From Bacillus_BD oryzisoli_A (GTDB lineage Bacteria > Bacillota > Bacilli > Bacillales > Cytobacillaceae): DNA of 64,000 nt. The stretch lies in contig NZ_JBHZRC010000013.1 in assembly GCF_043641075.1 (NCBI RefSeq), forward strand, positions 1 through 64,000, given 5' to 3'. Below, piece after piece: positions 8,791-18,255 of the stretch. The first letter of the stretch is position 1, and the number at the start of each line of letters is the position of its first letter. Made by a program: the position numbers and the translations under genes. The notes beneath the pieces are model-generated. The model did no database searches. It saw nothing but the letters and a program-made list of their open reading frames with translations, and was not told the origin of the DNA.

Positions 8791-9297
8791 TTACAAAAAC
8801 AGCTTCTGGTTAATTGGCAGATTATGTTCTTCGCAGTAGCTCAAATAATGGTCAATGAACCAATATACATCGATGATAAAGAGAATACGGTCATCCTCAT
8901 CAAGAAACTCTTCAGATCCATTTAAATGGAATAAGGTTTTCATGCCATTTTCAGACATGAGGGTGTGGGTTCTGCCCGGACTTTCACGGATAAAGTCCCC
9001 AGGTTTTGCGACCCAATCGTACTCCTCGTAATACCAGCTGCCCTCAAGGGTAAAGCCTGTTACAGGACCTCGGTGACGGTGACGTCCAAGTGAACCCCCG
9101 GCGTCCACGCGTAGGATATTAACCGCAGCATTATTACGTACGTCAAATGACAAGTGGCGAATCCATACTTTATCATTGCCTGGGAAGGGAATCCAAGGTG
9201 ATTCTTCTTCCGACATACTTAAGTATCCCTCTTCCAAAGCAAACTGATCACGTCTAGTATCTAATTTTTCTTCAATTGGAATATAGCTTTCAATCAT
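8791..9297 (-). CDS. Cupin-domain protein, dihydroxyacetophenone-dioxygenase-like
   Basis: A 168-residue single cupin. Metal-site residues are visible as GRHRHRGPVTGFTLEG (His73, His75, Glu85) and PGRTHTL (His111). Length and layout recall ChrR-like cupins and the 2,4'-dihydroxyacetophenone dioxygenase group, which cleaves an aromatic ketone side chain. The exact reaction is inference. It is the second gene after the unknown 213-residue protein on the minus strand, divergent from a regulator with an aromatic-sensing XylR_N-like domain. Both facts favour a role in aromatic compound breakdown. Confidence 0.75.
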   Translation of the reverse strand: MIESYIPIEEKLDTRRDQFALEEGYLSMSEEESPWIPFPGNDKVWIRHLSFDVRNNAAVNILRVDAGGSLGRHRHRGPVTGFTLEGSWYYEEYDWVAKPGDFIRESPGRTHTLMSENGMKTLFHLNGSEEFLDEDDRILFIIDVYWFIDHYLSYCEEHNLPINQKLFL

Positions 9298-9336
9298 CCT
9301 GGTTACCTCCCTAATTTTTATTATAAGGAACCCTCA

Positions 9337-9978
9337 TTAAACCCTGCTTGCCAGCTGCTGTTTCACAACTTCCAATGTCCAATACTTATCCGGACGGTCT
9401 GCCTCCAAACGCTCTAATACTTCCTTATGAATTTGAGCCACTTCAGCAGGAGTAATCAAATCCTCGTCAGCCACTTCTTCAATGACCACAGTGGTTTTAT
9501 CTTCATAGAGATGCTCTCCTTTTAAGCGAGCAGTTTCAGGGTCATATGGCCATAAGAAAACTTGACGGCTTGTATAATGATAGATTTTTTCAGGATCTTC
9601 TACATGAAATCCTAGGTCAAGCAGAGCCTGTCCTTTAATTAATTGATGAAATGTAAGCTCGTCTGCGATTCCCCAATCTGCTACGGCTAATAGCTCATCT
9701 GAATGCCAAAGAACCGATTGAGCAGCAATATTGTAGAAGCCAACTACTCCCTCTTTTTCCTCAATGACCATAGGATTCTCTCCCCAAGTGACTCGATATA
9801 CTGGGTGATCGACGGTCATATCGGAGGCGACAATTTTATCGAATTGACCGGACCCCTCAAGAAGGATATGGCGGCGGTAGTTTTCGAGAATAGCAATATG
9901 TAGCGGGTTTGTCGTTTTTTCTAATAAATCGGCAATTGGTTGTGTACAGGTTCTGATTACCTCTTTAAATCTACTCAT
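9337..9978 (-). CDS. Conserved hypothetical protein, 213 residues
   Basis: Starts at ATG with GGAGGAATG just upstream. No signal peptide or membrane segment is present. Sequence such as HPVYRVTWGENPMVIEEKEG and VLWHSDELLAVADWGI suggests an alpha+beta ligand-binding or NTF2-like fold, but I recognise no catalytic motif. It lies 39 bases upstream of the cupin gene, so the two form an operon. It diverges from the V4R/PucR regulator, so it probably acts in the same catabolic step or as an accessory. Confidence 0.8.
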   Translation of the reverse strand: MSRFKEVIRTCTQPIADLLEKTTNPLHIAILENYRRHILLEGSGQFDKIVASDMTVDHPVYRVTWGENPMVIEEKEGVVGFYNIAAQSVLWHSDELLAVADWGIADELTFHQLIKGQALLDLGFHVEDPEKIYHYTSRQVFLWPYDPETARLKGEHLYEDKTTVVIEEVADEDLITPAEVAQIHKEVLERLEADRPDKYWTLEVVKQQLASRV

Positions 9979-10131
9979 ATTTCATTCCTCCATCATGTAA
10001 ATGTTTTCAAAAACCGTTGGGCGCCTGGTTTGTATGATCATTTTATTGTAAAAATGAATCAATTAATAGTACAATAATTGCTAATATTATGAATATTTTT
10101 GAAAATAAAGTCTAAAGGATGGGAAAATCCA

Positions 10132-11994
10132 TTGGAAAATCTTATTAAATCAGATGAGATGATAAAATATTTACCCGAATCAGGCCATATTTTAGATACT
10201 CTACGTAAAAATTTAATTGCTGCTTTGGGAATGGATCGTGCCAAAGGCTTTTTGCTCCGTTATGGCTGGGATTGTGGAGAAAAGTTTTCTGAGCTTTTAA
10301 AAAGCAAGGAAGAATACAAATCATTAGCGCTAGAGGATTTATTTCTTTATGGCTCGAAGATACACGGACTTACGGCTGACTTAGGCGTTGATGTCACAAA
10401 ATTAGTTGTTGACCCTTACACAAAAGACTATTTTTCAGAAGGATACTGGAAAAGTTCACAAGAAGCAGAAAAACATATTGAACACTTTGGCTTATCCTAT
10501 GAACCGGTTTGCTTCACATTAACGGGCTACGCCGGCGGTTATGTCAGCAGTATTCTGGGGAGGCAGGTTATTTTTAAAGAGGTGGAATGCAAAGGGAAGG
10601 GTGACCCGCATTGCCATTGGGTTGCTATGCCTATAGAGGATTGGGGAAAAGAGATTAAGGAAGATTTGGACCACTATCAAGAGGAGAATTTAGGCCAGGA
10701 GTTAGATAATGCCTTTAAACGGATTGAGGAACAAAAGGAAGTATTTAAAAGAGCATTACACATCAGTGAAAAACTGCCGAATGCAATCTTAAACGGCAGC
10801 GGGCTGCAAGGGATTATTATGCTCATTGAAAAAGAAATGAACTATCCTGTTATGATCGAGAATATTCAATTGGAGCGAATCGAAGCCAGTTCTTGCTTGG
10901 AAAATAGCGATATGAATTCTGTTTATGTAAGAAAGGAATTACAACAATTTGTTCAGTCCGTATTTCCTGCAAAAAAAACGTTCCTTATAAAGGTCCCACA
11001 AGCAGGGGACTTCTATAAGCGGCTGGTATCTCCAATCTTTCTTCAAAATAAATTATTTGGATTTCTCTCTTTTATTAAAAAGACAGGTGATTTCTCCGAA
11101 TTGGATTATTTAATCATTGAAAGAGCCTCATCGGTAAGTGCCATTCAGATTTTAAATGAGACTTCAGCTTTTGAAAATGAGCAACGATTAAAAGAGGAAT
11201 TATTAAATGGAATTTTCCAAGAGGATCTGCCAAAAGAGAATCTAATTTATCGGTTAAAATTAGCAGGTTATAATATTGAGCAGTCCCAATATGTATTTGT
11301 CTTTCATTTAAAAAGGTTTGATCAACAGGATCAACTGCTTGATGAAGCTTTTATTGAATGTAAAAAAACAGCTGTTGAACAGTTGTACAAGGCTTTTGAG
11401 CATCGTAAAGTAAAGGGATTGGTGTCAACGCGGGTCAATCAGATTATTGCGCTAGTACCGGAGGAAATGGTTGATTCCTTTTCTTCGTTAGTATCCGCGG
11501 GAACCTGGCTGTTGAATCAAGTGTTCGCCGGGAATATGGTGATGGATGCTACACTAGGGATTAGTACGGTATGCAGAAAAGTAGGGGAATTGAAAAGAGG
11601 ACTGGTTGAGGCACAAAAAACAATCAGCATGATGTCGTTTAGCAAGAGTCCATTGAAGGTTAAATCGTATAAAGAGTTAGGTGCAATTGCGAAATTTATC
11701 GAGCCTAAAAACTTTTCAGAGCTTCAATCATTTTCGCATGAATTATTGGATGATATTATGGCTTATGATCATAAATACAGCGCAGATCTATTATATACAC
11801 TCTATTGGTATTTAGAAAACAACGGCCATATGAAAAATACTGCTAAAGACATGAATGTGTCATTAGGGTCCGTCCGCTACCGGCTGACCCGTATCCAAGA
11901 TATAGGGAGATTCGATCTCGCTACAAGTCAAGGTTTTTTTGATGCACATGTAGCTGTACAGGTATTTCTACTTTTGGGACTTATTGAATTTTAA
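10132..11994 (+). CDS. Transcriptional regulator: XylR_N-V4R-PucR-type HTH
   Basis: The N-terminal 190 residues match the XylR_N plus V4R sensor pair, including the cysteine/histidine end (CKGKGDPHCHW) that binds metal in V4R domains. A central region resembles the CdaR/PucR GGDEF-like domain. The C-terminus has the PucR-type helix-turn-helix (NTAKDMNVSLGSVRYRLTRI). Instead of the sigma54 AAA+ module found in XylR/DmpR, a PucR effector is fused. The TTG at 10132 is favoured because AAAGGATG lies upstream; the frame stays open to a TTG at 10099 without a ribosome site. It likely senses an aromatic compound and controls the divergent cupin operon. Confidence 0.88.
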   Translation: MENLIKSDEMIKYLPESGHILDTLRKNLIAALGMDRAKGFLLRYGWDCGEKFSELLKSKEEYKSLALEDLFLYGSKIHGLTADLGVDVTKLVVDPYTKDYFSEGYWKSSQEAEKHIEHFGLSYEPVCFTLTGYAGGYVSSILGRQVIFKEVECKGKGDPHCHWVAMPIEDWGKEIKEDLDHYQEENLGQELDNAFKRIEEQKEVFKRALHISEKLPNAILNGSGLQGIIMLIEKEMNYPVMIENIQLERIEASSCLENSDMNSVYVRKELQQFVQSVFPAKKTFLIKVPQAGDFYKRLVSPIFLQNKLFGFLSFIKKTGDFSELDYLIIERASSVSAIQILNETSAFENEQRLKEELLNGIFQEDLPKENLIYRLKLAGYNIEQSQYVFVFHLKRFDQQDQLLDEAFIECKKTAVEQLYKAFEHRKVKGLVSTRVNQIIALVPEEMVDSFSSLVSAGTWLLNQVFAGNMVMDATLGISTVCRKVGELKRGLVEAQKTISMMSFSKSPLKVKSYKELGAIAKFIEPKNFSELQSFSHELLDDIMAYDHKYSADLLYTLYWYLENNGHMKNTAKDMNVSLGSVRYRLTRIQDIGRFDLATSQGFFDAHVAVQVFLLLGLIEF

Positions 11995-12006
11995 AGTAAG
12001 TAATTG

Positions 12007-12060
12007 GAGGGACGGTTCTCTTACTTCCGCGGAAGCAAGAGAACCGTCCCTGTGATTTCC
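12007..12060. repeat. REP-like repeat, head-to-head pair (R then F)
   Basis: Two monomers meet at TTCCGCGGAA with almost no spacer. The pair lies between the convergent regulator and SLH genes, 12 bases after one stop and 2 before the other, and may act as a terminator. Confidence 0.88.
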
Positions 12061-12062
12061 TA

Positions 12063-13106
12063 TTATTCTATTTTAATCAGCTCAGCTAAGGTTTCTCCAT
12101 CCTTGGTTATTTTAATTAGCCCTGTGGAAGGAGCAAAATAGCTGACGTATCCATCTGTTGTGGTCACTTCGACGACGTTATCAAATGTTCCGGCTGCTGT
12201 TGTGACGGAAAGGGAGGTAGCGGTGATTTTATAATAATCTGGTAGGTCTCCGTAGCCATCCCATGTATGGCCAACTTCTATCGGATAGGCAATCTGTAAT
12301 GAATATTCGGAGTAAGGGTAACCGATTTTATAGCCTTCACTGTCCTGTCTTTCCAGGATGGGATACTTGGTTCCGTCCTCTCTGTAGACCTGCCAGAGGT
12401 TCCAATTTTCATAGTCTTCATTCTCGTAAACATAGCGTGCATGACCGCCATCTTCATAATGGTATACTTTACTTGGATCTTTTAAAAAAACTAGAGGAAA
12501 TTCAATCTTGTACTCATCATTTAATGTCCGTGCTAAAAAGGCCGAGAATTGTGCGCGTGTTACTTTTACATAAGGTCGAAATGTATAATCTTCATAGCCG
12601 TTTGTGATGTTTGCTGCAAAGACTCTTTTAATATGCGTGTAGCTGTACATAGAAGGTGAGATATCTGTAAATGGCACTGTAGATTCCCCGGTGAGATGAA
12701 AGGCTCTCGAAATTAAAGTGGCGGCTTGTTCACGTGTGAGGATGTCATTTGGATGAAAGGTTCCGTCGGAAAAGCCTTTGATTATTCCAGCATCAGCAGC
12801 AGATGCAATATAGCCGCTTGCAAAATGTTCGGCACCAACATCAGAAAACGTGGTGCTTCGCTGCTCTCCATTTAATTTTAGAGCACGTCCAATCATGATG
12901 GCGGCATGTGCCCGCGTGACCTCTGCATCAGGCCGGACTGTTTTGTCAGGATACCCGCCTATAATCCCCTCGTTTTCAAGAAATATCATTTCCTTTTGAA
13001 ATGGATGGCCGGGTGGTAAATCGGTAAACTTTGCAGCCAAAGCAATCTGACCAAAACAACTCAAAGACAAGACAAATGCAACAGACAACAGGAACCACTT
13101 ACGCAA
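12063..13106 (-). CDS. SLH-domain exported protein
   Basis: A signal peptide (LLSVAFVLSLSCFGQIALA, cut before AKFTD) is followed by three SLH repeats at about 25-75, 85-135 and 145-195, with motifs VTRAHA, LTREQA and VTRAQF. The remaining 150 residues (YHYEDGGHARYVYEN onward) form a beta-rich surface domain of unknown role. It starts with TTG; the ribosome site is weak. It is a distant relative of the SLH protein at 4.8 kb, sharing architecture but not the C-terminal domain. Confidence 0.88.
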   Translation of the reverse strand: MRKWFLLSVAFVLSLSCFGQIALAAKFTDLPPGHPFQKEMIFLENEGIIGGYPDKTVRPDAEVTRAHAAIMIGRALKLNGEQRSTTFSDVGAEHFASGYIASAADAGIIKGFSDGTFHPNDILTREQAATLISRAFHLTGESTVPFTDISPSMYSYTHIKRVFAANITNGYEDYTFRPYVKVTRAQFSAFLARTLNDEYKIEFPLVFLKDPSKVYHYEDGGHARYVYENEDYENWNLWQVYREDGTKYPILERQDSEGYKIGYPYSEYSLQIAYPIEVGHTWDGYGDLPDYYKITATSLSVTTAAGTFDNVVEVTTTDGYVSYFAPSTGLIKITKDGETLAELIKIE

Positions 13107-13253
13107 AATAATCCCGTCACTTCCCTTATAAAAATAATTTCTTTCTATCTCTATTATAATGGCAAAATTGAGAGAATATAGATTTAATTTTTGAAAATTA
13201 TAAAAATTAACTCGGCGGTTGTACCTGTTTCAAAATAGGAAAGTTATAATAAT

Positions 13254-13313
13254 GCACAGGGACGGTTCTTTTGCTTCCAATTTTGGAAGCAAAAGAACCG
13301 TCCCCACGCTTTC
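13254..13313. repeat. REP-like repeat, head-to-head pair (R then F)
   Basis: R 13254-13278 and F 13285-13313 around AATTTT. The arms pair along about 22 bases. The pair ends at the stop codon of sdaAA. The adjoining gene end shows no obvious G+T skew. Confidence 0.9.
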
Positions 13314-14216
13314 TTAATTCAAAATATAATCTACTAAACGTTCCTTTGGCTCACCGAAGATTTCTGCTTCAAGTCTGCGTCCAGTTGGTGTAGCCGCTAA
13401 TCCGCCTTCTGCCGTTTCTCTAAGAGCGGATGGCATCGATTGGCCAATTGCGTACATAGCAGAGATTACTTCATCACATGGTATTCTGCTCGTGATGCCT
13501 GCTAGTGCCATATCTGCTGCTGTCAGGGCATTGGAGGCACCCATTGCGTTTCGTTTCACACATGGTACTTCAACAAGTCCAGCAACAGGATCACATACAA
13601 GTCCAAGCATATTTTTTAGCGTAATAGCAAAAGCTTCTGCCGATTGCTGCGGTGTGCCGCCTGCCATTTCAACGATTGCAGCCGCCGCCATACTTGATGC
13701 GGTACCGACTTCTGCTTGACATCCGCCGGCTGCTCCAGCAATACAGGCGTTGTTTGCCACGACAAATCCGAAGGCAGCTGTTGTAAATAAAAACTCAATC
13801 ATTTCATATCTTGTAGGGTTAAGTCTTTCTTTTACAGCGAATAATGTACCGGGTACAACCCCAGCAGAACCGGCAGTTGGTGTTGCACAGATTGTTCCCA
13901 TTGCGGCATTCACTTCGTTCGTTGCTACTGCCTTGCTGACCGCATCCAGTAAGAGTGTCCCTGAAAGGGATTTTCCGCTTTGGATATAGTTCTGCAATAA
14001 TACTGCATCACCGCCGGTTAATCCGGTGCGTGATTTTACTCCGTTTAGGCCCCGTTCAACTGCGCGCTCCATCACGGTTAAGTTTTGGTCCATTTTTGCG
14101 ATGACCTCTTCGCGGGAAAGACCTGAAACTTCTATTTCCTGCCGAATCATGACCTCGGCTATTTTAATTTGATCTAATTCAGCTGCTTTGACAAGTTCAG
14201 CTACATTGCGGAACAT
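13314..14216 (-). CDS. sdaAA: L-serine dehydratase, iron-sulfur type, alpha subunit
   Basis: A 300-residue subunit converting L-serine to pyruvate and ammonia with SdaAB. Family motifs are clear: ATPTAGSAGVVPGTL, the cysteine-bearing ANNACIAGAAGGCQAEVG, and LVCDPVAGLVEVPC. These cysteines hold the [4Fe-4S] cluster. A ribosome site (AGGGGGAAA) precedes ATG. It lies 146 bases downstream of sdaAB on the same strand, so the operon order is beta then alpha. The neighbourhood (threonine breakdown, amino-acid carriers) fits amino-acid catabolism. Confidence 0.97.
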   Translation of the reverse strand: MFRNVAELVKAAELDQIKIAEVMIRQEIEVSGLSREEVIAKMDQNLTVMERAVERGLNGVKSRTGLTGGDAVLLQNYIQSGKSLSGTLLLDAVSKAVATNEVNAAMGTICATPTAGSAGVVPGTLFAVKERLNPTRYEMIEFLFTTAAFGFVVANNACIAGAAGGCQAEVGTASSMAAAAIVEMAGGTPQQSAEAFAITLKNMLGLVCDPVAGLVEVPCVKRNAMGASNALTAADMALAGITSRIPCDEVISAMYAIGQSMPSALRETAEGGLAATPTGRRLEAEIFGEPKERLVDYILN

Positions 14217-14362
14217 AGCATTTCCCCCTGCTGTACAAATTTCTTCTATAACTTAGGTTGTCCTCAATGGACGACTTGGTTGCTTTTTTACTGTCTTTAT
14301 TTAATGGAAAAAGTAATGCGACTTCTCATTTTGACTGAACGAATAGATAGGTACTCTTATGC

Positions 14363-15022
14363 TTATTCGACCATTCGGATAACGCCTGTTACATTTTCAA
14401 GCTGCTTTAGCTCTTCCATGACATGATTACCAATTTTTTCATCGACCTCGATGACCATAATCGCCGTATCGCCTTTTTCTTTTCTTGCCACTTCCATATG
14501 ACCGATATTGATTTTGTATTTTGACAAAATAGAGGTCACACAGCTAATGACTCCAAAGCGGTCATAATGGGTTACAAGAATCGCGGGATCGCCCGAAAGC
14601 TTTAGCTTAAACGAATTGATTTCTGTAATCTCAATGGCACCGCCGCCAATAGAAATTCCGATGACTTCTAACTGCTTTTCATCATCAGATAAGTTGATTT
14701 TGACTGTGTTTGGATGCTCTGGTACAGCTTCTTCTGTTTTAAAAATTACCTCCATGCCAACTTTATCAGCAATTTCAAAGGCCTCTGGGATGCGTTCGTC
14801 AAAGGTATCAAAATCCAATAAGCCTGCCACTAAGGCCAAATCCGTTCCATGACCCTTGTAGGTTTTGGCAAAGGAACCATAAAGGGAGATTACCACCTTT
14901 GTTGGTTGTTTTTCAAAAAGTGTCCGCGCCACCCGGCCAATCCGGGCTGCACCAGCTGTATGGGAACTAGAAGGTCCAATCATAACCGGACCGATAATAT
15001 CAAATGCTGACCGATATTTCAT
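14363..15022 (-). CDS. sdaAB: L-serine dehydratase, beta subunit
   Basis: A 219-residue partner of SdaAA. The N-terminal part has the conserved GPVMIGPSSSHTAGAARIG motif (about 11-29). The C-terminal 70 residues are an ACT domain (ILVTHYDRFGVISCVTSIL), usually a serine sensor. ATG follows an AGGTGATC ribosome site. First gene of the sdaAB-sdaAA unit. Confidence 0.97.
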   Translation of the reverse strand: MKYRSAFDIIGPVMIGPSSSHTAGAARIGRVARTLFEKQPTKVVISLYGSFAKTYKGHGTDLALVAGLLDFDTFDERIPEAFEIADKVGMEVIFKTEEAVPEHPNTVKINLSDDEKQLEVIGISIGGGAIEITEINSFKLKLSGDPAILVTHYDRFGVISCVTSILSKYKINIGHMEVARKEKGDTAIMVIEVDEKIGNHVMEELKQLENVTGVIRMVE

Positions 15023-15084
15023 GAATGATCACCTAGGTTCTTTTTATAGTCATTTCTTGATGGAAATTTGATGGGAAAAATAGT

Positions 15085-15112
15085 GGAAGCAGGAGAACCG
15101 TCCCCATGCTTC
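15085..15112. repeat. REP-like repeat, single F copy
   Basis: Lies upstream of sdaAB, about 60 bases before its start codon, with the F strand reading away from the gene. Confidence 0.88.
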
Positions 15113-15121
15113 TTTGGATAT

Positions 15122-15162
15122 AAAAAATAGGGATAATTATGGTAACTATCCCTATTTTTAGG
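15122..15162. terminator. Bidirectional terminator between permease and sdaAB
   Basis: Stem AAAAATAGGGATA...TATCCCTATTTTT, A-rich on one side and T-rich on the other. It terminates the minus-strand permease transcript before sdaAB. Confidence 0.88.
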
Positions 15163-15185
15163 CTTCTTATTATTACTAGCATGTT

Positions 15186-15211
15186 GGAAGCGGGAGAACC
15201 GTCCCTGTGAT
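15186..15211. repeat. REP-like repeat, single F copy at permease 3' end
   Basis: Ends 3 bases before the permease stop codon. The following 80 bases of coding DNA (15221-15300) are 66% G+T on the + strand. Confidence 0.88.
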
Positions 15212-15213
15212 CT

Positions 15214-16599
15214 TTATGCTACTTTGTCGTCTTTAATGTGGTCTGGTAGTTCTTTTTTGTTGATTCCGAAGGCGTAGAAGCTTATTGTGACTAGGCCTAA
15301 GAATACGATGCCTGCGATTAGGGATACGCGTGTTTCAACATTGTACCACATTCCGATTAGTACCACGATTAGGAAAGCGATGGTTAAATAGTTAGTAACT
15401 GGTGCAAATGGTAATTTGAATGGGTGGCTATCCATTGCTGCACCTTTTGCTTTTCTGAAATTAATTTGACTGATTAGAATAACGAACCATGGAACCATAC
15501 CAGGAAGTACGCTTGCTGAGTATACATATACGAAAATGTTCTCTGGTGCGATGTAGCTTAGGAATACGCCGACTGCTAGGCCGATTACTACTCCTAATGT
15601 ACCAACTAGTGGAACACCATTTTTTGTTACTTTAGTAAAGAACTTTGGAGCTTGTCCGTTTACGCCTAATGTGTAAAGCATACGTCCTGCACTATAGATA
15701 CCGCTGTTACAGCCTGATAATGCTGCTGTGATAACTACGAAGTTAATAATACCAGCTGCTGCTGTAATACCTACTTTTGCAAAAGTAGCAACGAATGGGC
15801 TGCCGATTGCTGTTAATTCATCCCAAGGATAAACTGTTACGATAACAAAGATAGCACCGATATAGAAAATCAAGATACGTCCGATAAGACTGTTAATTGC
15901 TTTTGTTAATGTTTTTTGTGGATCCTTTGCTTCACCTGCTGTAATACCGACTAATTCTACACCTTGATAAGCACCGATAACAAGTGATAAAGCGAAGAAG
16001 AAGCCTTTAAATCCGCCAGCGAAGAAACCGCCGTGTGACCATAGATTTGATAATCCTGTTGATACACCGCCGTTACCGAATCCGAAGAAAATAACACCGA
16101 AGCCAGCAATAATCATTAATACAATCGTTACAATTTTTATAAGTGCAAACCAGAATTCAAATTCACCAAAGGATTTAACTGATACCATGTTTGCTGCTGC
16201 AAGAATGAGCATTGCAATTAAACCAGGAATCCAGCCAGGAAGCTCAGGGAACCAGTAGTTCATATATGTTCCGACTGCGATAATTTCTGCCATACCAACT
16301 GTTACCCATTGGAACCAGTTACTCCAAGCTGTTAAATATCCAGCTAGCGGATGAATATACTTATAGCCAAATGTTGCAAAGGAACCTGTGCTTGGCTCAA
16401 CATACAACATTTCCCCCATGGCACGCATAATGAAGAAGATAAAAATACCTGCTACTGCGTACGCTAACATGACTGACGGGCCTGTCCATTTAATTGTGCT
16501 GGCTGAACCCATGAACAAACCAACACCAATGGTACCGCCCAGTGCGATCATTTGAATATGACGACTTGACAACCCTCTGCTTAATTCTTCTTTAGCCAT
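15214..16599 (-). CDS. Amino-acid permease (APC family)
   Basis: A 461-residue protein with 12 predicted membrane helices and the APC signature at the N-terminus (IALGGTIGVGLFMGSAS). The sequence is close to the gamma-aminobutyrate / D-serine-D-alanine-glycine / AnsP-like branch. Next to serine dehydratase and threonine degradation genes, serine or alanine is a likely substrate, but that is inference. GGAGGAAAC precedes ATG. A palindrome at 16738-16756 in the upstream region may be its operator. Confidence 0.93.
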   Translation of the reverse strand: MAKEELSRGLSSRHIQMIALGGTIGVGLFMGSASTIKWTGPSVMLAYAVAGIFIFFIMRAMGEMLYVEPSTGSFATFGYKYIHPLAGYLTAWSNWFQWVTVGMAEIIAVGTYMNYWFPELPGWIPGLIAMLILAAANMVSVKSFGEFEFWFALIKIVTIVLMIIAGFGVIFFGFGNGGVSTGLSNLWSHGGFFAGGFKGFFFALSLVIGAYQGVELVGITAGEAKDPQKTLTKAINSLIGRILIFYIGAIFVIVTVYPWDELTAIGSPFVATFAKVGITAAAGIINFVVITAALSGCNSGIYSAGRMLYTLGVNGQAPKFFTKVTKNGVPLVGTLGVVIGLAVGVFLSYIAPENIFVYVYSASVLPGMVPWFVILISQINFRKAKGAAMDSHPFKLPFAPVTNYLTIAFLIVVLIGMWYNVETRVSLIAGIVFLGLVTISFYAFGINKKELPDHIKDDKVA

Positions 16600-16737
16600 T
16601 TTTGTTTCCTCCTGCTCTCCTAATAGTTAAAAGGTAGGGCTATAACACTTCTGAGGTAAAACTAGGCGCTTACATAAATAGTCCTCCTTAAAAACACAAT
16701 TGTTTTTTTAGTGGGGATGATTTATAATAATACTATA

Positions 16738-16756
16738 ATTTCAGATCATCTGAAAT
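16738..16756. promoter_or_regulatory. Perfect palindrome, putative operator of the APC permease
   Basis: ATTTCAGAT-C-ATCTGAAAT is a perfect 9+9 inverted repeat about 140 bases upstream of the permease start. On the minus strand it is followed by AT-rich TATTATTATAA, so it could overlap a promoter. The binding protein is unknown. Confidence 0.5.
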
Positions 16757-16863
16757 AATTTTCTTTTTTTATAAAGAGTGGCGTTAAACGCGGACCTAAC
16801 CTACTTTGTTCAGTTAGGCCCATTCCTATCATGAGTGTCCAGCTCGCTATCTTAGGAAAATGT

Positions 16864-18225
16864 TTACGCTGCTTTTTTATTTACATTTTCATTTGCAGGT
16901 CCATCAAATACACCCTGCTTTTTCTTGTAAAAGTAAATTGGAAGACCGATTGCTGTTAAAAGTATTCCAATTCCAGAGTTTAAAGGCTGAGTAATCAATG
17001 TGTTAAATACGATATACAATCCGCCGACAATGGCAACAATTGGGATAAATGGATACAAAGGAACTTTATACGGTCTTTCTAATCCTGGTTCGCGTTTTCT
17101 CATGACGAATACTGCTACGAACACCATGATGTAGAATAACCAGATAACAAAGATCAGCATGTCTGTTAATTGGTTGAATTGACCAGAGAAAATCATGATG
17201 ACAGATACTGCGATTGTTAGGATTCCTCCGTTTACAGGAATACTGTTTTTATTCAACTTAGTGAACAATCCACTGAATGGTAATTCGTTGTTAAGAGCCA
17301 TTGCATATGGAATTCGGATTCCAGTCATGGTATAACCGTTAATTGCTCCAAATACTGACACTAAAATTCCGATTGTAACAAACTTTCCTCCAAATGCTCC
17401 AAAGATAATGCTTGCTACATCTGATGCAGGTGTTGATGTTGCGGCAAGTAATGATGCAGGCATTACGAACAGATAAGCAATGTTAATCAGTAAATAGACA
17501 GCCATAACACTTGTTAATCCAATTACGATTGCCTTTGGTAAGTCTTTTTTAGGATTTCTCATTTCGCCGGCAATATTCCCAACGTGAATCCATCCATCAT
17601 AAGCAAACATCGTTGCCACAAGACCTGATCCAAGACTTGTTAATAATGGTGAACTTTCAGGGCTAAATGGCAGTAAGCTGAATTGAACTTCTCCATTATG
17701 CATCAATCCAAATACGATAATGAGCAGTAGTGGTACAAGCTTTCCAATCGTTGTAATGGATTGCAATGATCCTGCTTTTTTCGCACCTAAGAAATTCATA
17801 AACATAACATATGATGCTGCTGCAATTGCTACCGGAATGATAACCCAATTTCCTGTTCCGAACAGATTCGCTACCTGTGTTCCGAAAATAATCGATAGTG
17901 CTGCAATGTTAGCTGGGAAATAGATGATTGTTTGTGCCCACCCCATTAAATATCCAGCCAATGGTCCGTAGGCTCTTCTTAGATAAACGACCATACCGCC
18001 TGTTTGCGGAATACTCGCTGATAACTCTGCAGCCGTTAATCCGCCGCAAATGGTAATGATACCCCCGATGACCCAGGCTAGTAAGCCAAGTCCAGCTGTA
18101 CCTGTTGCAGTAAACACAGCTTCAGGCTTGAAGAATACGCCGGAACCGATTACTGTTCCCATTACAATGGTTAAGGCAGTGAAAAATGTAATGTCCTTTT
18201 TTAATTTTGGTGTTTGTGCGCCCAT
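16864..18225 (-). CDS. steT: Serine/threonine exchanger, SteT type
   Basis: A 453-residue APC/LAT-type transporter with 12 membrane helices. The N-terminal motif VMGTVIGSGVFFKPEAVF and the GGIITICGGLTAAELSASIP segment match the SteT (YkbA) group, which exchanges serine and threonine. It follows tdh by 30 bases on the same strand, so kbl-tdh-steT looks like one operon bringing in and degrading threonine. AGGAGGC precedes ATG. Confidence 0.9.
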   Translation of the reverse strand: MGAQTPKLKKDITFFTALTIVMGTVIGSGVFFKPEAVFTATGTAGLGLLAWVIGGIITICGGLTAAELSASIPQTGGMVVYLRRAYGPLAGYLMGWAQTIIYFPANIAALSIIFGTQVANLFGTGNWVIIPVAIAAASYVMFMNFLGAKKAGSLQSITTIGKLVPLLLIIVFGLMHNGEVQFSLLPFSPESSPLLTSLGSGLVATMFAYDGWIHVGNIAGEMRNPKKDLPKAIVIGLTSVMAVYLLINIAYLFVMPASLLAATSTPASDVASIIFGAFGGKFVTIGILVSVFGAINGYTMTGIRIPYAMALNNELPFSGLFTKLNKNSIPVNGGILTIAVSVIMIFSGQFNQLTDMLIFVIWLFYIMVFVAVFVMRKREPGLERPYKVPLYPFIPIVAIVGGLYIVFNTLITQPLNSGIGILLTAIGLPIYFYKKKQGVFDGPANENVNKKAA

Positions 18226-18255
18226 AGAAGCCTCCTAAGTACTTCCGTCATAGTG

